A DNA stretch of 44,682 nucleotides from the IMG/VR virus record IMGVR_UViG_3300010316_000015, positions 1-44,682 of that record; one strand, 5' to 3'. Source of the DNA: a virus. Numbering within the stretch: the first letter of the stretch is position 1; every line of letters begins with the position of its first letter. The position numbers and the translations under genes are program-made. The notes beneath the pieces are model-generated. The model was not told where the DNA came from and did not search any database. It saw only the letters and a program-made list of their open reading frames with translations. This document shows positions 30,972-37,938 of the stretch, piece by piece.

Positions 30972-31116
30972 ATTGGTGCCCCGATAATCCTATTAAGATC
31001 ACCGGAGCATTGGTGCGGGAACTATCCTATTCGGACAACTCCCGCATGAGGCAGAACAGCTTGGCAGCTCCCATACACAGATACTTAGGGGTTCCAGATA
31101 ATGTTTGCAACCCCTA
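30972..31116 (-). ncRNA. structured 3' region, possible small RNA
   Basis: 145 nt without an ORF between the stop at 31117 and the terminator. On the minus strand TAGGGGTT/AACCCCTA, GCGGGA/TCCCGC and GGAGC/GCTCC can pair as one hairpin followed by a closed multi-stem unit. It could be a 3'-UTR-derived RNA ending at the terminator. Confidence 0.45.
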
Positions 31117-31365
31117 TTATGAAATTAATTCAGCTTGAGTGATAATTTCTTCGGTCGTTGGTAGCAAAGTCTTTGGAAACGTTAGGTTTCCCATGCGAAT
31201 ATTTTTAATCATATTCGCTGCAACGAACTGATTTTCACCGTTTTCGTGCTTCGCACAGAAGCCAACCATAGCGATACTACCGAGTGCATCGCGTGCCATG
31301 CCGTCTTCATCAAACGAAAACGTAATTTCTTTACCCGAAATTAAACAAATTGTTAGTTCAACCAT
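31117..31365 (-). CDS. hypothetical protein (82 aa)
   Basis: The product starts MVELTICLISGKEITFSFDE, GGGAAAC upstream of the ATG. Small alpha/beta domain, no recognised family. It lies at the end of the minus-strand late operon. Confidence 0.6.
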   Translation of the reverse strand: MVELTICLISGKEITFSFDEDGMARDALGSIAMVGFCAKHENGENQFVAANMIKNIRMGNLTFPKTLLPTTEEIITQAELIS

Positions 31366-31382
31366 TTCTGTTTCCCTATTGA

Positions 31383-31994
31383 TTAGTAATCCCTGATTTC
31401 TTCTTTAGCCTTCAGGCCATTCTCACGTTCACGCATTACGCCCTTTGGTACGAACGAAAACGTCATTGTAATGATTGAGCTTCCTATATGATTGGTATGA
31501 TTCCTATCCAGTTTTTGTGGAATGTCTGAATCTGAATAATTAATTATCATATCAGTGGCGGCATCCAGCTCAATAACGGCATGAGAATAATCAACCTTAG
31601 TGCTATTTGGTAAATTAGCAATAATTATTTGTTCAAATTTCTTCAAAAAATCCTTAGTTGCATCTCTGATATGATCCGCTTGAACACGATTCTTACGTTT
31701 CATGAAATATTTTTTGAAATCGACCTTAAGAATAAGGCTAGCTTCTTCCCACTGGACTCTGTGTCTTTCACCATCATCATCACCAACCATATCACCATCG
31801 ATTGTATATTGTAATGGAACGGCGGTAATAAATTTTGTTTTATGACCATTCATCTTGCTTTTTTCATTTATGCTATCAGCTAATGATGAAATGATTTTGG
31901 TAATTCTCCGCACCAATGTCTCATTCATTTCAGGAAGCATAACATCGTTGACTTCCATGATGGTCTTTAATTTGTCTTTTAATGTATGGGTCAT
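31383..31994 (-). CDS. putative capsid-targeted protein, unknown (203 aa)
   Basis: N-terminus MTHTLKDKLKTIME fits (L/I)xE with a cut after I-M-E. The rest shows a helical part (residues 20-55), then beta strands and 'HIRDATKDFLKKFEQIIIAN'. No recognised domain. Part of the operon starting at 33564. Confidence 0.6.
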   Translation of the reverse strand: MTHTLKDKLKTIMEVNDVMLPEMNETLVRRITKIISSLADSINEKSKMNGHKTKFITAVPLQYTIDGDMVGDDDGERHRVQWEEASLILKVDFKKYFMKRKNRVQADHIRDATKDFLKKFEQIIIANLPNSTKVDYSHAVIELDAATDMIINYSDSDIPQKLDRNHTNHIGSSIITMTFSFVPKGVMRERENGLKAKEEIRDY

Positions 31995-31998
31995 GTTG

Positions 31999-32466
31999 TT
32001 ATCCTAATTTAATTTTTGCACTGACCATATCATTACGACCTTCGTCTTTAAAGTATTCAGCACCAAGTTTATTCCAAAACGGTCTAGCCGATTTCTTGAT
32101 ATCGTTTATTATTAATTCACCATCACTTGTACAGTTGGTTAATAATGTTACGACCTTCGTACCAATTCCATTTTTCTTCTTACCGCGAAGTAATTCAATA
32201 TTTATCAAACGGGTTACAGTCAGTTGATCTTCACCAACGCCTATAGTGACGGTCCCGTAATGCTCTTCGCCGACTACAATATTACCTTCCATTCTATATT
32301 CTGTGTTTTTCACGGAAGTTATTTTTCCATCACCACGGTTGATCGCAACAAGGATTTGATCTTCATCAAAATCGGCCCAATAGATAGGAGCACCCAAAAA
32401 CTCATGGATTTGTTTGCCAACCTGCATACGAGCAACAGATTCATATATCAGTTGTGCCAGTTTCAT
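31999..32466 (-). CDS. capsid-targeted GNAT-like protein (155 aa)
   Basis: Start at 32464-32466 with GGAAG upstream. Leader MKLAQLIYE, cut expected after I-Y-E. The C-terminal half has 'ELLRGKKKNGIGTKVVTLLT' (motif A-like: R-G-K-x-x-G-I-G) and 'SARPFWNKLGAEYF' (motif B-like), the pattern of GNAT acetyltransferases. Acetylation of a host protein soon after injection is a possible role; the match is by eye only. Confidence 0.6.
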   Translation of the reverse strand: MKLAQLIYESVARMQVGKQIHEFLGAPIYWADFDEDQILVAINRGDGKITSVKNTEYRMEGNIVVGEEHYGTVTIGVGEDQLTVTRLINIELLRGKKKNGIGTKVVTLLTNCTSDGELIINDIKKSARPFWNKLGAEYFKDEGRNDMVSAKIKLG

Positions 32467-32746
32467 TTTTCTTCCATCTTTTGTCACGGGTCATCCAGAA
32501 ATATGTTCCACCAGTAGCAACACCGACAAACATTGCAGCAGCCACCACCACCATGAACCAATCACCCGTTGCCGCTACACATGCAAATAATTCAGCATCG
32601 GCACTGAACTTCTCTGCGGCTGTTTGTGCATACCAATATGCAACGTCATGAGCGTCACAACATTGAACAATCACATTATCTGCAACCGTATCAGGAAACA
32701 GGGTGCAGCCATCGAGATATTCAGTTGGTGGCGGTGCTTCGGTCAT
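32441..32746 (-). CDS. phospholipase A2-like motif protein with C-terminal TM (101 aa)
   Basis: 'NVIVQCCDAHDVAYWYAQTA' contains C-C-x-x-H-D-x-x-Y, the catalytic His-Asp signature of phospholipase A2-like domains, with a further Asp and Cys downstream ('FSADAELFACV'). A transmembrane helix (residues about 60-85) and a basic tail follow. It is coupled to both neighbours (TAATG upstream, 26-nt overlap downstream). Membrane damage or lysis is a possible role; no calcium loop is obvious, so activity is uncertain. Confidence 0.55.
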   Translation of the reverse strand: MTEAPPPTEYLDGCTLFPDTVADNVIVQCCDAHDVAYWYAQTAAEKFSADAELFACVAATGDWFMVVVAAAMFVGVATGGTYFWMTRDKRWKKNETGTTDI

Positions 32747-33201
32747 TATAGAGAATGAATATTCCAGACACGAATAACGAAGTCTGGACCACCAACCGGC
32801 GCAATATCAACATTGAATCCTAGTGATCCAGATGAACACTCAACTATATAATGGGATTTACCATAAACACTGCGACGATATTTTTGCGGAGCTGGTTTAC
32901 CGGATAATTGATTTAACAGATGATCAGTGATAGTGGCAATTATCTTGCCAATTGATTGGCGGGTATCATCGAGTTCGCAATGAATGTGGACGCTCGCAAT
33001 ACCGGAATCCTTATTGACGCTTGTTTCATCAGCACGAGGCGAATATTTTCCAAGAAGTTTGATGAAACCCTGAATCAAGGCGTTAGCAGCTGCCGTATCT
33101 AATTGTTTCACATCGGCACTAGCAGCACCAACTGCATCGAATTCGCTATCATCTTTGAATTCGAAAATACGATTTAGATTTTCTTTAAGTATATCGGGCA
33201 T
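32746..33201 (-). CDS. putative capsid-targeted protein, unknown (151 aa)
   Basis: N-terminus MPDILKENLNRIFE fits (L/I)xE (I-F-E). The remainder is a mixed domain with 'SVHIHCELDDTRQSIGKIIA' and ends 'FVIRVWNIHSL'. It begins directly after the upstream gene ends. No known family. Confidence 0.6.
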   Translation of the reverse strand: MPDILKENLNRIFEFKDDSEFDAVGAASADVKQLDTAAANALIQGFIKLLGKYSPRADETSVNKDSGIASVHIHCELDDTRQSIGKIIATITDHLLNQLSGKPAPQKYRRSVYGKSHYIVECSSGSLGFNVDIAPVGGPDFVIRVWNIHSL

Positions 33202-33564
33202 TTATCTTGGACCTTTATTTGGAGTTGGTTCATTTTTCGCTAAAATATATTTATAAGTGTGTACAACACTTTTATAACCATCGGTGTCTTGATAAACGGC
33301 ATCAACCCAATTCAACAGATTGATAAATTCCACATCAAAAGCACCATCACGTTCTGGGTCATCAACAAAGCTGGCAAGAGTTGCCAATTTACCTTTGATC
33401 CATCTACGGGCTGAAGCACGGGTTCGGCTTCCTGATCCACCAGCTGTAGTAATCTCTTCTTCTTCACGATTTTGCATATTCGTGGCGTGATCACCGGCAC
33501 CAAAATCATCTGGTGTGACTTCACTGAGAATCGTTTCTAGTTTTTTTCGGAACGGACTAGTCAT
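33202..33564 (-). CDS. putative capsid-targeted protein, unknown (120 aa)
   Basis: N-terminus MTSPFRKKLETILSE fits (L/I)xE (L-S-E). A basic and acidic linker ('NREEEEITTAGGSGSRTRAS') precedes a helical C-terminal domain. First gene of a late operon of six genes with an exact late promoter (33588-33595). Confidence 0.6.
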   Translation of the reverse strand: MTSPFRKKLETILSEVTPDDFGAGDHATNMQNREEEEITTAGGSGSRTRASARRWIKGKLATLASFVDDPERDGAFDVEFINLLNWVDAVYQDTDGYKSVVHTYKYILAKNEPTPNKGPR

Positions 33565-33587
33565 ATTATATTTCCCATGGTATACTT

Positions 33588-33595
33588 TATTTATA
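33588..33595 (-). promoter_or_regulatory. late promoter, exact TATAAATA
   Basis: Minus-strand TATAAATA 23 nt upstream of the ATG at 33564. It should drive the whole 33564-31117 operon late in infection. Confidence 0.75.
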
Positions 33596-33645
33596 AGAAA
33601 CTATTAGTTTGTCTGTTAGATTAAATAGAATAACAGGAACACAAT

Positions 33646-33845
33646 ATGACAAACCGTGATATCACTTCGCTACGAGAAACACTGAACCTAGTGGTAATTG
33701 GAAAGAATATTCTTTTGCAAAACAATATAATCGAACCGGATTTCTCTGGTTGCAACAGGGTGAAGCGAAAAGCGTTAAAGCTGCTGCTACCGAAATGGGA
33801 CACGAATTGAGTTTTTCAGATACTTGGATCGTATTGAAGAAATAA
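33646..33845 (+). pseudogene. small gene with apparent -1 frameshift
   Basis: ATG at 33646 has AGGA at ideal distance and opens MTNRDITSLRETLN, but the frame then becomes unlikely and stops early. The -1 frame from about 33680 reads WKEYSFAKQYNRTGFLWLQQ and on to SFSDTWIVLKK with stop at 33845, clearly protein-like. The joined product would be about 65 aa. No classic slippery heptamer is seen, so programmed frameshifting, a real mutation or a sequence error are all open. Confidence 0.5.
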
Positions 33846-33846
33846 T

Positions 33847-33920
33847 TGGTGGATCAGACCCCGCTTGCAGGGGCACCTACGGATATACCGTGCTCTGCGT
33901 TGATGTTAAGCTACTGACCC
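33847..33920 (-). tRNA. tRNA-like sequence, degenerate anticodon arm
   Basis: 74 nt on the minus strand with acceptor GGGTCAG/CTGATCC, discriminator A, encoded CCA, T-arm GCCCC-TGCAAGC-GGGGT and a D-arm-like GCT..AGC. The anticodon arm is only ACGG-TATAT-CCGT (4 bp, 5-nt loop), and the T-loop lacks TTCGA. Either a decayed tRNA gene or a deliberate tRNA mimic. Confidence 0.5.
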
Positions 33921-33928
33921 TTGAACCA

Positions 33929-34369
33929 CTATCCGGTTGATTGTCTAAGATTTGGCATCGTTGTATCTATCTTGGTTCGTTCAACCGTGACGCGTACACG
34001 ACCCTCGCCCTCACGACCAGTCAGAATCAAAATATGTGACATCAGTTTTTGGTATTTCCCGGTGTATTCTTCCCGGCCTAAAACCTTAGCAGCATTCTTC
34101 CCGTCAATTTTTTTACCCGTGAGCCACCAAGACTCGACATAATCACCCACGACCGCCACTTCGATTGGTGTCAGCACTGGGCCTTTCTCAACGGGTTTTG
34201 ATTTCTTTATATTTTCGACGGGCACACACGCCACAAGACGATTGCGCTTTGGTTTATCAAGAATAATAACACCAATGGTTTGATCTTGATCAACTAGTCC
34301 ACCAAAGATACCAGTACACTTCGGTGCCTTCGTGGTTTTTACTTGATCGCCTACATTAATATCAATCAT
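33929..34369 (-). CDS. hypothetical protein with KOW/SH3-like start (146 aa)
   Basis: Start at 34367-34369 (MIDINVGDQVKTTKAPKCTG) with GGAG upstream and late promoter TATAAATA (34386-34393). The opening 'VGDQVK...GIFGGLVDQDQTIGVI' resembles a small SH3/KOW-type barrel that often binds RNA or protein. The C-terminal half ends in a basic 'REGEGRVRVTVERTK'. Family not certain. Confidence 0.6.
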   Translation of the reverse strand: MIDINVGDQVKTTKAPKCTGIFGGLVDQDQTIGVIILDKPKRNRLVACVPVENIKKSKPVEKGPVLTPIEVAVVGDYVESWWLTGKKIDGKNAAKVLGREEYTGKYQKLMSHILILTGREGEGRVRVTVERTKIDTTMPNLRQSTG

Positions 34370-34385
34370 TCTTTTATCTCCAAAA

Positions 34386-34393
34386 TATTTATA
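34386..34393 (-). promoter_or_regulatory. late promoter, exact TATAAATA
   Basis: Minus-strand TATAAATA 16 nt before the ATG at 34369. Confidence 0.65.
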
Positions 34394-34446
34394 TACAAGG
34401 ATCATACGTGTTCGACTAAATAAAGTCAATAGAGGATTCAAACCCA

Positions 34447-35055
34447 TTGACTTGCGAAAAATGTAATAATGATCATGACGGAACATATGGCTCTGGCCGT
34501 TTTTGTTCCAGCCATTGCGCTAGAAGTTCTTCTACAAAGGACAAACGAGAAGAAATCAACAAAAAGGTTAGCGATAAATTAAAAGGTAAACCAACAGGTA
34601 GAACGTTATCAGATGAAGATATCACTCGACTACAAACCGCCAAAGGCATCAGGCCACCAAGAAAAGAATATATATTGTCCCTTGACTTTAACTCTCTGAA
34701 GTATGAGATGCTTAGAGAAAGATTATTATATGAACAAGATTACAAATGCCACGATTGTTATATTGATGAATGGAAAGGTCATTTTATTTCGTTAGAATTA
34801 GAACACATTGATGGTAATAGAGATAACAACGATAGATCGAATCTTAAAATGATATGTCCCAATTGTCATAGTATAACCCCAACGTGGCGAGGACGGAACA
34901 AACAAAGTAATAAAAATAGATACACCGACAAAGAAATGTATACAGCTTATTTAAAAAACGATAATATATTTCAAACACTCAAATCTTTAGATATGGCGGC
35001 TAAGGGCGCTAATTATGCTAGATTACAAATATTAATTGAACGCTTTGAAAGATAA
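34447..35055 (+). CDS. HNH homing-type endonuclease (202 aa)
   Basis: Probable TTG start (MTCEKCNNDHDGTYGSGRFC) with GAGG about 11 nt upstream. An N-terminal zinc knuckle (CEKC..FCSSHC) is followed by a helical linker and an HNH core: 'YKCHDCYIDEW', 'LELEHIDGNRDNNDRSNLKM' and 'CPNCHS'. The His-Asn-His/Cys pattern is intact. The gene is inserted between a late gene and a tRNA pair, typical for a free-standing homing endonuclease. Confidence 0.85.
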   Translation: MTCEKCNNDHDGTYGSGRFCSSHCARSSSTKDKREEINKKVSDKLKGKPTGRTLSDEDITRLQTAKGIRPPRKEYILSLDFNSLKYEMLRERLLYEQDYKCHDCYIDEWKGHFISLELEHIDGNRDNNDRSNLKMICPNCHSITPTWRGRNKQSNKNRYTDKEMYTAYLKNDNIFQTLKSLDMAAKGANYARLQILIERFER

Positions 35056-35139
35056 TGGTGAACACGGTGGGATTCGAACCCACGAAGCTTGCGCAATTGG
35101 TTAAAAGCCAATTCCCTTTGACCGCTCGGGAACGTGTCC
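35056..35139 (-). tRNA. class II tRNA with anticodon TTT
   Basis: Acceptor GGACACG/CGTGTTC, Leu/Ser-type D-arm CCCGAGCGGTCAAAGGG, anticodon stem ATTGG/CCAAT with loop CTTTTAA, so anticodon TTT (reads AAA/AAG, Lys). It has a 12-nt variable arm with a GCAA loop, discriminator A, encoded CCA. Bacterial Lys tRNAs are class I; the body looks Leu-like. Identity uncertain. Confidence 0.8.
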
Positions 35140-35172
35140 ATTATTATAAAGTCATCTCCTATTTCATAAAGT

Positions 35173-35249
35173 TGGTAAACCGGGTGGGATTTGAACCCAC
35201 GGCACATGGAGTAAGAATCCACTGCTCTGCCAGACTGAGCTACCGGTTT
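35173..35249 (-). tRNA. tRNA-Lys(CTT)
   Basis: Acceptor AAACCGG/CCGGTTT, anticodon stem GTGGA/TCCAT with loop TTCTTAC (CTT), T-loop TTCAAAT, encoded CCA. Confidence 0.93.
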
Positions 35250-35288
35250 ATAAACTTTTCAAAATTTGGAAATTAGATAAAGTTGTGC

Positions 35289-35354
35289 TTACGCACGTTT
35301 TCGGAAAACGTGTTTGGGTGCGATTGCAAACGGAAGGGCACGAATCATTATCAT
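35289..35354 (-). CDS. possible 21-aa basic leader peptide of tRNA operon
   Basis: An ATG-ATA-ATG start lies at the predicted transcription start of the tRNA-Lys promoter. The frame gives MIMIRALPFAIAPKHVFRKR plus A. It covers a hairpin CACGTTT-TCGGA-AAACGTG. It may just be a structured leader; there is no ribosome binding site. Confidence 0.25.
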   Translation of the reverse strand: MIMIRALPFAIAPKHVFRKRA

Positions 35355-35360
35355 GTTTTA

Positions 35361-35389
35361 CTTATACCCAATTTCTAGAACCGTGTCAA
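35361..35389 (-). promoter_or_regulatory. early promoter of tRNA-Lys operon
   Basis: Minus strand TTGACA (35384-35389), 17 nt, TATAAG (35361-35366). Confidence 0.75.
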
Positions 35390-35398
35390 CAATAAAAA

Positions 35399-35659
35399 TT
35401 ATTCTGATGCACCTTCATAAACAGGCATAGGAGCATAATCTGATTCACGGCAACCCATAACATGAACGCCATCGGCTTCATAACGCGGTGACATATTACG
35501 AGATGAACCAATGAATCGAGTGCGCGATACATATTCACACCCTGTATCACTATCAATGAACACACGGAAACCACTATCTTGAAAATAGTAATCATGATTA
35601 CTATCAGCCGAACAACCAATCAGACCGATAACAGCTACAATCATCAATATATATTTCAT
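35399..35659 (-). CDS. small lipoprotein (86 aa)
   Basis: MKYILMIVAVIGLIGC is a lipoprotein signal with the lipobox L-I-G-C; Cys16 would be lipidated. The mature domain 'GFRVFIDSDTGCEYVSRTRF' followed by IGSSRNMSPRYEADG resembles a small beta domain seen in other phage and bacterial proteins. It overlaps the AlkB-like gene by 4 bases. Possible superinfection exclusion or membrane role; not demonstrated. Confidence 0.7.
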   Translation of the reverse strand: MKYILMIVAVIGLIGCSADSNHDYYFQDSGFRVFIDSDTGCEYVSRTRFIGSSRNMSPRYEADGVHVMGCRESDYAPMPVYEGASE

Positions 35660-36246
35660 TTCAAACTCCGATACGTCATTGAAATTCTCGGACCATCGGG
35701 TTCCGGGCTAACAGCCTTTGGAATCCTGTGATAATATTCGTCCTGCATACCGGGTGGCATAAACAGGACTGATCCCGGCTTCAGCAAGATACCATTAATG
35801 GCATCCATCCCTTTGACCGGATTACCGTCTGCGTCCTTGATCAATTTCCATTGCAGCATTCTTGCATTACCAAGGGTAACAACAGCAATAGGATTATCAT
35901 GATCAATACCCGGATCATCATCAGCATGCCAACCAAGCTGGTCGCGACCATGATCATAACGATTCAGGAAACATCCTTCATAACGACCGGACCACGAATG
36001 TTTTTCATTCATGGACACCAGCATGTCACGAACCGCTTCAATGTACACATGGGATGGTTGTGAATCATAGGTTCTGACTCCAACGCCACGGCCATAGGTG
36101 TACGAACGGTTATTAAGGGTTGCCCAATATTCCTTACGAGGAACATTCTCACGGTGGACCCAATCCAGATCGGTCATCAGAGTTTGATACACTTCATCAG
36201 CCACAGGCGGCGACAGGAAGTTTTCAATATAAACAGGCGTGAACAT
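35656..36246 (-). CDS. AlkB-like 2OG-Fe(II) dioxygenase (196 aa)
   Basis: 'FLNRYDHGRDQLGWHADDDP' gives the N-x-Y and H-x-D metal ligands; 'LLKPGSVLFMPPGMQDEYYH' and the following R-I-P supply the distal His, and 'PRISMTYRSLK' the 2-oxoglutarate-binding Arg. Order and length fit AlkB enzymes, which remove methyl or other alkyl groups from bases. In a phage it may repair nucleic acid damage or tRNA/RNA methylation. Downstream of a conserved early gene and followed by the lipoprotein. Confidence 0.88.
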   Translation of the reverse strand: MFTPVYIENFLSPPVADEVYQTLMTDLDWVHRENVPRKEYWATLNNRSYTYGRGVGVRTYDSQPSHVYIEAVRDMLVSMNEKHSWSGRYEGCFLNRYDHGRDQLGWHADDDPGIDHDNPIAVVTLGNARMLQWKLIKDADGNPVKGMDAINGILLKPGSVLFMPPGMQDEYYHRIPKAVSPEPDGPRISMTYRSLK

Positions 36247-36254
36247 TTTAATTC

Positions 36255-36608
36255 CTAGTACAAGGTAACGGTGGTGAACCCAGCAGGGGCAACAACATAA
36301 GCAACGTTCGGCTCATGGTCGAACACGATATAATCGGACACATCCATGGACCGTGGGCATTCGGTGATGCACGTGATCTGGTCCAAATCAGACCAAGGGG
36401 TATCCAGATTTTGGGTCATCGCCCAAATGGTTTCAGGATCAAGATCATCAGCAACAATCCGTGCCGCAGGTTCATAGACGCCACGAGTGATATCGCCCTC
36501 GAACCGGGCCGCACAATAGTTCTTACCGGCTTCACATTCCCAACCGTTCTGATTGATTTCATCAGAATCGCGTGTCAGGAAATAAATGGTTGCATTAATC
36601 TTAGCCAT
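36255..36608 (-). CDS. hypothetical protein (117 aa)
   Basis: The product starts MAKINATIYFLTRDSDEINQ. GGGAGAGAAG and a clear promoter (36635-36663) precede it. Mixed alpha/beta with many acidic residues; no family recognised. First gene of a three-gene early operon with the AlkB-like enzyme and lipoprotein. Confidence 0.7.
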   Translation of the reverse strand: MAKINATIYFLTRDSDEINQNGWECEAGKNYCAARFEGDITRGVYEPAARIVADDLDPETIWAMTQNLDTPWSDLDQITCITECPRSMDVSDYIVFDHEPNVAYVVAPAGFTTVTLY

Positions 36609-36634
36609 GATCTTCTCTCCCGTTGTTGACTTTA

Positions 36635-36663
36635 TGTATAAACGTGTTATAAGAATAAGTCAA
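36635..36663 (-). promoter_or_regulatory. early promoter
   Basis: Minus strand TTGACT (36658-36663), 17 nt, TATACA (36635-36640). Confidence 0.75.
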
Positions 36664-36681
36664 CCGTTAAATATAGTGATC

Positions 36682-37353
36682 ATGGAACAGTTAATTAAAA
36701 AAGCACCGAATCCTGTTTTAATCGAGAAGTCGTCACCTGTTACTGACTTCTCGACGCTTGAACAATTTTTGATTCCTCAACTGTTACGAACCATGTCAGA
36801 GTTAAACGGGGTTGGAATTTCAGCTGTTCAAATTGGATCACTGCGACAAGTCTTCATCTATCGTGATTCAAAATATGAATTTCATACTGTATGTAATCCA
36901 GAAATCATTTCATGTGGTAAAAAGAAGGTATCACTCATTGAAGGATGCCTATCCGTAGACAATGTGCTTTATGATATCATGCGACCTAACCGAATCGATG
37001 TGAAATATCAAACCGTTGACGGGTCACCGGTCGAGAAAACTCTTAGAGACATGGATGCTCGCATCTTTCAACACGAGTATGATCATCTTCAAGGTATCAT
37101 GATGAGTGTTCGATCTGGATGCAGTGAAGCACTACTGGATGCCATGATGAAACACGACAACGATCAGATCATAACCGTGAAGTTTGATCTGATCGATGTT
37201 GAAGCTGGAAGTTTTACCGAAACTTATATCAATGCATCATTGTTCCGCTTTAAAACGGATGATGATTACACGATGACGATCACAGATTTGAAAGAATTGA
37301 TAGACAAGGACTTTCCGATCAAGAATATCGACCTTGTTTCAATTCCTCTCTGA
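36682..37353 (+). CDS. def: peptide deformylase with C-terminal extension (223 aa)
   Basis: The three PDF motifs are intact: 'GVGISAVQIG' (GxGxAAxQ, here with Ser), 'EGCLSVDN' (EGCLS) and 'QHEYDHLQG' (HExxH). PDF removes the N-formyl group from nascent proteins using Fe/Zn held by Cys and two His. The catalytic domain ends near residue 150; another 70 aa at the C-terminus are unusual, since phage deformylases are often shorter than host ones. ATG at 36682 chosen; the ribosome binding site is weak. Divergent from the operon at 36608. Confidence 0.92.
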   Translation: MEQLIKKAPNPVLIEKSSPVTDFSTLEQFLIPQLLRTMSELNGVGISAVQIGSLRQVFIYRDSKYEFHTVCNPEIISCGKKKVSLIEGCLSVDNVLYDIMRPNRIDVKYQTVDGSPVEKTLRDMDARIFQHEYDHLQGIMMSVRSGCSEALLDAMMKHDNDQIITVKFDLIDVEAGSFTETYINASLFRFKTDDDYTMTITDLKELIDKDFPIKNIDLVSIPL

Positions 37354-37900
37354 TTTGGTTTCGTTTTTCCATTTGCGCATGAGCAGCCTCGCGCTGTTTC
37401 ACCTTGGCCTCATCAGTCGCCGCCTTTTGATAAGCCGCAAACTGTTTACCAATAGTTTCAAACCGACGCTTCATATCACGCAGATTTGATTTGGTGAAAC
37501 GCAACAGGGCTTCATCTTCAACTTCATAGAGCAATTTTTGAAGTGGCCCTTTATGCCAAGTGTTTGGTATAAACTTGCGATATGCGTCTCTGCAAGAAAT
37601 TTCACGCAGAACATGCAACCATTCGTTCACCATACTGGTTTCGGCACGGGTCTTGAGTTTGGCAATATGGTGCAACTTAATCCCCTGATTCAACAGATAG
37701 GTTCTGGATACCCGAGCAGTCCAATATGTAGACACATCACCTTTATGGTGAAAACTACCAGTAAGATCACCACGATTAAGCCACAGTGACATCACTGGTG
37801 GATTTTTTACGGTGGGATTTGGTTCAATCACTACGCGGAATGGAGCCGACATATTATTCAAATCAGCCATTCTACAGATTATTGCAATATTGGTTTCCAT
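37319..37900 (-). CDS. hypothetical protein (193 aa)
   Basis: The product starts METNIAIICRMADLNNMSAP; the central part is helical and basic and the C-terminus is a long charged coiled-coil-type helix rich in Lys, Arg, Gln and Glu. It converges with the deformylase by a 35-base overlap. Promoter at 37939-37967. Unknown function. Confidence 0.7.
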   Translation of the reverse strand: METNIAIICRMADLNNMSAPFRVVIEPNPTVKNPPVMSLWLNRGDLTGSFHHKGDVSTYWTARVSRTYLLNQGIKLHHIAKLKTRAETSMVNEWLHVLREISCRDAYRKFIPNTWHKGPLQKLLYEVEDEALLRFTKSNLRDMKRRFETIGKQFAAYQKAATDEAKVKQREAAHAQMEKRNQIREELKQGRYS

Positions 37901-37938
37901 AGTATATCTTTCACCAGAATGTTGCTCGCCTATAAAAT

